From Miniphocaeibacter massiliensis (GTDB taxonomy: Bacteria > Bacillota > Clostridia > Tissierellales > Peptoniphilaceae), in the NCBI RefSeq assembly GCF_900232905.1, contig NZ_OCTQ01000001.1, positions 682,001 to 746,000 of the forward strand: a DNA stretch of 64,000 nt, given 5' to 3'. Position numbers and translations under genes: made by a program. Below the pieces are notes generated by a model. The model worked only from the letters and a program-made list of their open reading frames with translations. It did no database searches and was not told the origin of the DNA. Below, in pieces: positions 60,793-64,000 of the stretch. Numbering within the stretch: the stretch's first letter is position 1; each line of letters starts with the position of its first letter.

Positions 60793-62574
60793 TTAATTAC
60801 TCTTTAAGTTTATTATTGGATCAAATGTTGTTAAGTTTATACAATCTACTGGTCCAACATCTGTAATTGCATAATCTGGTATGGCAGTAATAGGTAAGAA
60901 GAACATATACATTAGCGGTTGTTCCAGTTTGCAACCTAGCTCCCATGCACTTGCATTTATCTCTTTTTCTCTTTTAGACATTTCTTCTGGCTCTATGTCA
61001 CTTACAATTCCACCAACTGGTAAAGGTAAATAATCTACTATTTCTCCATCTCGTACAACTATTTGTCCTCCACCTTCTTTTATTAAGTGGTTTACTGCTA
61101 ATGACATATCTTCTGCATTAACTCCCATAACTACAATATTGTTATCATCTGGTGCTGCTGAAGAAGCCATAGCTCCTTTGCTTATGTTCCAACCTGAACA
61201 AAATGCCAAAGATTTATTTCCATTTCTTCCAAATCTTTCAATTACTGAAACCATTGCAACATCTTTACTTGTGTCTAATTGAACTATTCCATTTTTAACT
61301 TCTAATTCTATATCTTTTCTTTTTCTTACAAATGGTCCTCTAACATCCATTGAAAGAACCGTAGCTGTACCTTCATTTATATTAACTTTATATTCAAAGT
61401 CTTCTTTTGCAGTTAATTCAGCTTTTAATTTACCTTTTAAAATACTACTTCTTTCTGGTGGATCAAGTCTAAATGATAATTTTCCCTCTTCTGCTACAAC
61501 TTTTCCTTCAACTATAACTTTTTTTACATTAAAGTCTTCTAAATTATCCACTAATAATATATCTGCCAATCTTCCTGGTGAAACTGAACCTATTAAGTGA
61601 TCTAATCTATAAGCTTCTGCACTATTTATAGTTCCCATTTGAACTGCTGTAATTGGTTCAATACCAGCTTTTATAGCTTTTCTTACAACGCTATCTAAAT
61701 GTCCATGTTCTAAAATATCAGAAGATGTAACATCATCAGTACAATAACTTATACGTCTAGTCAAGTATGGATTTACTTCAGTTGCAGCTCTTATATTTTC
61801 TAGCATAAATGGAGTTACTTCTGACTCTCTCATTATCATATGCATACCATTTCTCATTTTTTCAACTACTTCTTCATGTGAATAACTTTCATGGTCTAAT
61901 CTTACACCTGAACATAAATATCCATTTAAATCTTTACCTCTTGCCATAGGAGCACAACCAAATAAAGGGAGATTATTCTCCATTGCTGCAGAAATAGCTC
62001 CCAAAGTATCCTCGTCTTCTTCTATGACAGCTTCTCTAACAATTTCCCAAACTCCATGACAATCGTCCCACTTTTGGACTTGTCTATGAACGTCGGCAGT
62101 AATATTAAATGCAACAGTAGATTTTGGAAATGTATATGGTGTTTTGTATGGAGTTCCCCAAAATACTTTTAGTGGACTTCTTCTCATTTCTTCTAAAACT
62201 TCTTGTAGTCCTTCTAAACCGGATACTGATATGTATTCATCCAATCCACTTACCATACTTGTAGTACCCCTTGGTACAACAGCTTTTGAGTAACTTGTAA
62301 TACTCATTTTGCTACACTCGCTATGTATATGACCATCTATTAATCCTGGTGTTATATACATTCCTTTTGCATCAACAATTTCTGTTTTGTCATCAATGTA
62401 ATCATCAACATTTCCGACAGCCACTACCATGTCTTTGTAAATAGCAACGTTTGCATCATATATTTCTTTTGTCATAACGTTTACAAACTTACCATTTTTA
62501 ACTACTAATGTAGCCTTGTTGATTGCTCTACCTGCTCTTATGTACTGTTTTAAATCGTCAACCGTTCTTTTCAT
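60793..62574 (-). CDS. Adenine deaminase-like amidohydrolase, diverged paralog
   Basis: A 593-residue protein alignable with Ade over its whole length: GLIDGHIHSECSKMSI (HxH kept), LDHESYSHEEV (His kept), SYCTDDVTSSDIL (Asp kept), but the GHSPG ligand segment reads FGCAPMARG, i.e. His replaced by Cys. C-terminal GWNISKGAMASSAAPDDNNIVVMG has lost the AHDSHN motif (AAPDDNN). It is the first gene after the leader RNA, SD AAGGAGG. Probably acts on another purine or has different metal chemistry. Not safely called adenine deaminase. Confidence 0.85.
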   Translation of the reverse strand: MKRTVDDLKQYIRAGRAINKATLVVKNGKFVNVMTKEIYDANVAIYKDMVVAVGNVDDYIDDKTEIVDAKGMYITPGLIDGHIHSECSKMSITSYSKAVVPRGTTSMVSGLDEYISVSGLEGLQEVLEEMRRSPLKVFWGTPYKTPYTFPKSTVAFNITADVHRQVQKWDDCHGVWEIVREAVIEEDEDTLGAISAAMENNLPLFGCAPMARGKDLNGYLCSGVRLDHESYSHEEVVEKMRNGMHMIMRESEVTPFMLENIRAATEVNPYLTRRISYCTDDVTSSDILEHGHLDSVVRKAIKAGIEPITAVQMGTINSAEAYRLDHLIGSVSPGRLADILLVDNLEDFNVKKVIVEGKVVAEEGKLSFRLDPPERSSILKGKLKAELTAKEDFEYKVNINEGTATVLSMDVRGPFVRKRKDIELEVKNGIVQLDTSKDVAMVSVIERFGRNGNKSLAFCSGWNISKGAMASSAAPDDNNIVVMGVNAEDMSLAVNHLIKEGGGQIVVRDGEIVDYLPLPVGGIVSDIEPEEMSKREKEINASAWELGCKLEQPLMYMFFLPITAIPDYAITDVGPVDCINLTTFDPIINLKSN

Positions 62575-62578
62575 AAAA

Positions 62579-62755
62579 TCCTCCTTGTTTTTTTAGCACA
62601 GCTAACATGCCTCAGGTTTCCCGTCCTGTATTTATGTAAAGGAATTTTATTAAGACGTACCGGCTTATAAGCAATTCAGGTTTCCCGTCCTGCAATACTG
62701 TCTAGACGAATTTTCAATTGTATTTCAAGTTATATAATTAACATATCTTGAAATT
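62579..62755 (-). ncRNA. Structured leader RNA of the purine operon (tandem hairpin elements)
   Basis: From the predicted +1 (~62755) to the SD, ~175 nt without an ORF. A 33-nt imperfect palindrome (62722-62754, arms ATTTCAAG/CTTGAAAT) begins the RNA; then two exact copies of CAGGACGGGAAACCTGA in minus-strand sense (62692-62676 and 62628-62612), 64 nt apart. Each forms a CAGG/CCUG stem with an 8-nt ACGGGAAA loop, and each is followed by a second small hairpin (GCUUauAAGC after the first). No U-tract terminator lies before the SD. It does not match the purine riboswitch core. Confidence 0.6.
62612..62692 (-). repeat. Tandem 17-nt riboswitch-like core repeat
   Basis: The 17-nt sequence CAGGACGGGAAACCTGA (minus sense) is exactly repeated at 62676-62692 and 62612-62628, while flanking bases differ, implying selection on this core. 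Confidence 0.9.
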
Positions 62756-62761
62756 ACAGAA

Positions 62762-62790
62762 AGTTTACCATATTATTTTTTCATTGTCAA
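62762..62790 (-). promoter_or_regulatory. Promoter of the purine operon
   Basis: Minus strand: perfect TTGACA (62790-62785), 17-bp spacer, TAAACT (62767-62762). Transcription would start near 62755, giving a ~180-nt leader. Confidence 0.8.
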
Positions 62791-62852
62791 TTATAATACG
62801 ATATGTTTTATCTGAATATTTTTATTAGTATAACGAGTTTATTTAAAATAAA

Positions 62853-62876
62853 AAAGGCTAGCTTTTGCTAACCTTT
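62853..62876 (-). terminator. Terminator after gpsA
   Basis: AAAGGcTAGC / GCTAaCCTTT around TTTT, with U-rich tract on the minus strand, ~110 nt after the gpsA stop. Confidence 0.8.
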
Positions 62877-62985
62877 CTCATAATTTTCTCTGAAAAAATT
62901 TACTAAATATCCCAAAATAAATTACTTTCTAGCTAAAATCCTATCCTTTAAATATAGTTTCCCCTCTTAAATTTGCTCATTAAAT

Positions 62986-63945
62986 TTATGCAAATTCATG
63001 TTTTATACTTCTTAAAAACAAACTTTCTATTTCTAGTTTAGGATCTTTGTTTAAATAACAAGCATTGTAAACTGCTTCTGTTATTGGAAGTTCAACATTA
63101 TACTTTTCTTTTAACTTCATCATCGCTTTTGAAGTAAAATATCCTTCAGCCAATTTATCAAATGTTTCTTTTTTTGCCATCATCTCTCCAAATCTTCTAT
63201 TATGTGAAAACTCAGAAAATACAGTTGCCTCATAATCTCCTAAATGACAAAGTCCATATGCTGAAAGAGGATTTCCTCCCATTTTTTCTATTAGCCTTGA
63301 TACTTCTCTGGTACCTCTGCTCATTAAAGCTCCTTTTAGTGAAGAAAGTCCAAGTCCATCCAATACTCCTGCTGCTATTCCTATAACATTTTTTGCAGCA
63401 GCTCCTATTTCATTTCCTAGTAAGTCATTACCATAATAAAATCTAATTAATGAACTACTAAATTCTTTTACTAGGTACTCCTTACAATTTTCATCTTTTG
63501 AATCTATTACCATACAGTTTGGAACACCCTTATAAAACTCTTGAACATGTCCTGGTCCAAGCCATACTGCTACTCTATTTGTATAATCTAGGTACTGTTC
63601 TGCAATTTGTGATAATCTTTCTGTACTAGCAATTTCTATTCCTTTCATACAAAGAACAAAAATTTTATTTTTTAATTTATATTCTTGTAGTTGTTTCATC
63701 AAATCTCTAAAGTTTTGAGCTCCAACTGATACTACTATTACTTCTGAATCTATTACATTATCTAAGTCACTAGATAATTTTAACGATTCTGGAATTTCTA
63801 TTAATCCATTTGATTTTGTATTTTTAAATTCTTGAAATTTTTTAGAACTTTCTCTTCCATATAAAGTAACATCTTTACCTATATGATTTAAGTACCAAGC
63901 TATAAAAGAACCCCATCTCCCAGTTCCTATTACTGTAATTTTCAT
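62986..63945 (-). CDS. gpsA: Glycerol-3-phosphate dehydrogenase [NAD(P)+]
   Basis: A 319-residue enzyme making glycerol-3-phosphate for phospholipids. N-terminal Rossmann VIGTGRWGSFIAWYL (GxGxxG), VSVGAQNFRDLM, CMKGIE, catalytic Lys in GAAAKNVIGIAAG, and SRGTREVSRL. Length is normal. SD GGTGAGGGA. Stands alone on the minus strand with a terminator. Confidence 0.94.
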   Translation of the reverse strand: MKITVIGTGRWGSFIAWYLNHIGKDVTLYGRESSKKFQEFKNTKSNGLIEIPESLKLSSDLDNVIDSEVIVVSVGAQNFRDLMKQLQEYKLKNKIFVLCMKGIEIASTERLSQIAEQYLDYTNRVAVWLGPGHVQEFYKGVPNCMVIDSKDENCKEYLVKEFSSSLIRFYYGNDLLGNEIGAAAKNVIGIAAGVLDGLGLSSLKGALMSRGTREVSRLIEKMGGNPLSAYGLCHLGDYEATVFSEFSHNRRFGEMMAKKETFDKLAEGYFTSKAMMKLKEKYNVELPITEAVYNACYLNKDPKLEIESLFLRSIKHEFA

Positions 63946-64000
63946 TCCCTCACCACTCTCCTTCTACAATTATACCAATAATATAGAAACAAAAAAAGGA

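Noticed and set aside
62600-62700. Guanidine-II (mini-ykkC) riboswitch as explanation of the tandem GGACGG hairpins
   Set aside because: Guanidine-II hairpins have an ACGR tetraloop closed directly by C-G pairs; here the loop is eight bases (ACGGGAAA), and the genes are purine-related, not guanidine exporters.
62600-62760. Classical purine (xpt/pbuE) riboswitch
   Set aside because: The three-way-junction core (UAUA...GUUUCUAC...) is absent despite the purine genes.
1-64000. tRNA, rRNA, tmRNA, SRP RNA, CRISPR array, IS element
   Set aside because: Looked for T-arm-like GTTCRA cores, regular spaced repeats and transposase motifs; none seen. The SRP protein gene has no adjacent 4.5S RNA.

Overview
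The window is one contiguous stretch of a very AT-rich (visibly far below 40% G+C), gene-dense, low-GC Gram-positive chromosome. Standard Shine-Dalgarno sites (AGGAGG-like), frequent TTG/GTG starts, class III (strictly anaerobic) ribonucleotide reductase, an [4Fe-4S] ferredoxin, Firmicutes-type operon orders (tmk-yaaQ-holB-yaaT-yabB-rsmI; ylxM-ffh-rpsP-khpA-rimM-trmD-rplS) and a candidate D-aspartate ligase suggest an anaerobic, non-sporulating Tissierellia/Peptoniphilaceae member (Parvimonas-like). The genus is my inference. No tRNA, rRNA, CRISPR array, transposase or phage structural gene was recognised.

Layout. 1-5.2 kb: a DUF4256 gene and a three-gene operon for aconitase, NAD-type isocitrate dehydrogenase and citrate synthase, i.e. 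the oxidative arm that makes 2-oxoglutarate. 5.2-11.7 kb: an ABC-2 exporter, a glyoxalase, a TcaA/YvbJ-like membrane protein, DedA, a membrane J-domain protein and a zincin. 11.8-14.5 kb: a MoxR-type AAA/VWA pair, followed by a small gene broken by an in-frame TGA. 15-17.3 kb: a D,D-carboxypeptidase behind a WalR-like box array, then a TetR/CPBP-protease operon with a large palindromic operator. 17.4-21.1 kb: a MacAB-like export operon. 21.2-24 kb: nrdDG with two NrdR boxes. 24-27 kb: polysaccharide deacetylase, S41 protease, uridine phosphorylase.

27-36.4 kb: acyl-ACP thioesterase, HerA-NurA, rsmI, a tRNA methyltransferase, pyridoxal-type kinase, ferredoxin, ricT, holB, two adjacent DarA-type c-di-AMP receptors and tmk. 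36.5-38.8 kb: rpmG-secE-nusG-rplK-rplA, ending in a terminator rather than continuing to rplJ. 39.2-44.2 kb: an FtsX-type ABC transporter with a two-component system; its ATPase gene carries a stop at codon 9. 44.3-48.6 kb: housekeeping genes (efp, rnhB, rbgA and others). 48.7-51.9 kb: accessory genes (five-repeat Ltp-type lipoprotein, DUF1361, matrixin protease, lipoprotein) sitting between rbgA and rplS, genes usually adjacent in Firmicutes. 51.9-55.9 kb: rplS to ylxM. 56-57.2 kb: ATP-grasp ligase. 57.4-62.6 kb: a purine-salvage operon (NCS2 permease, adenine deaminase and a diverged paralog) behind a ~180-nt leader carrying two exact copies of a 17-nt hairpin element. 63-63.9 kb: gpsA.

The most interesting signals are the tandem-hairpin leader of the purine operon, the WalR-box array, the NrdR boxes, paired GUGGGAG...CCAC elements before rplK and rplA, the broken ABC ATPase in an otherwise intact sensor/transporter locus, the HerA-NurA pair, and the accessory insert in the ribosomal block.
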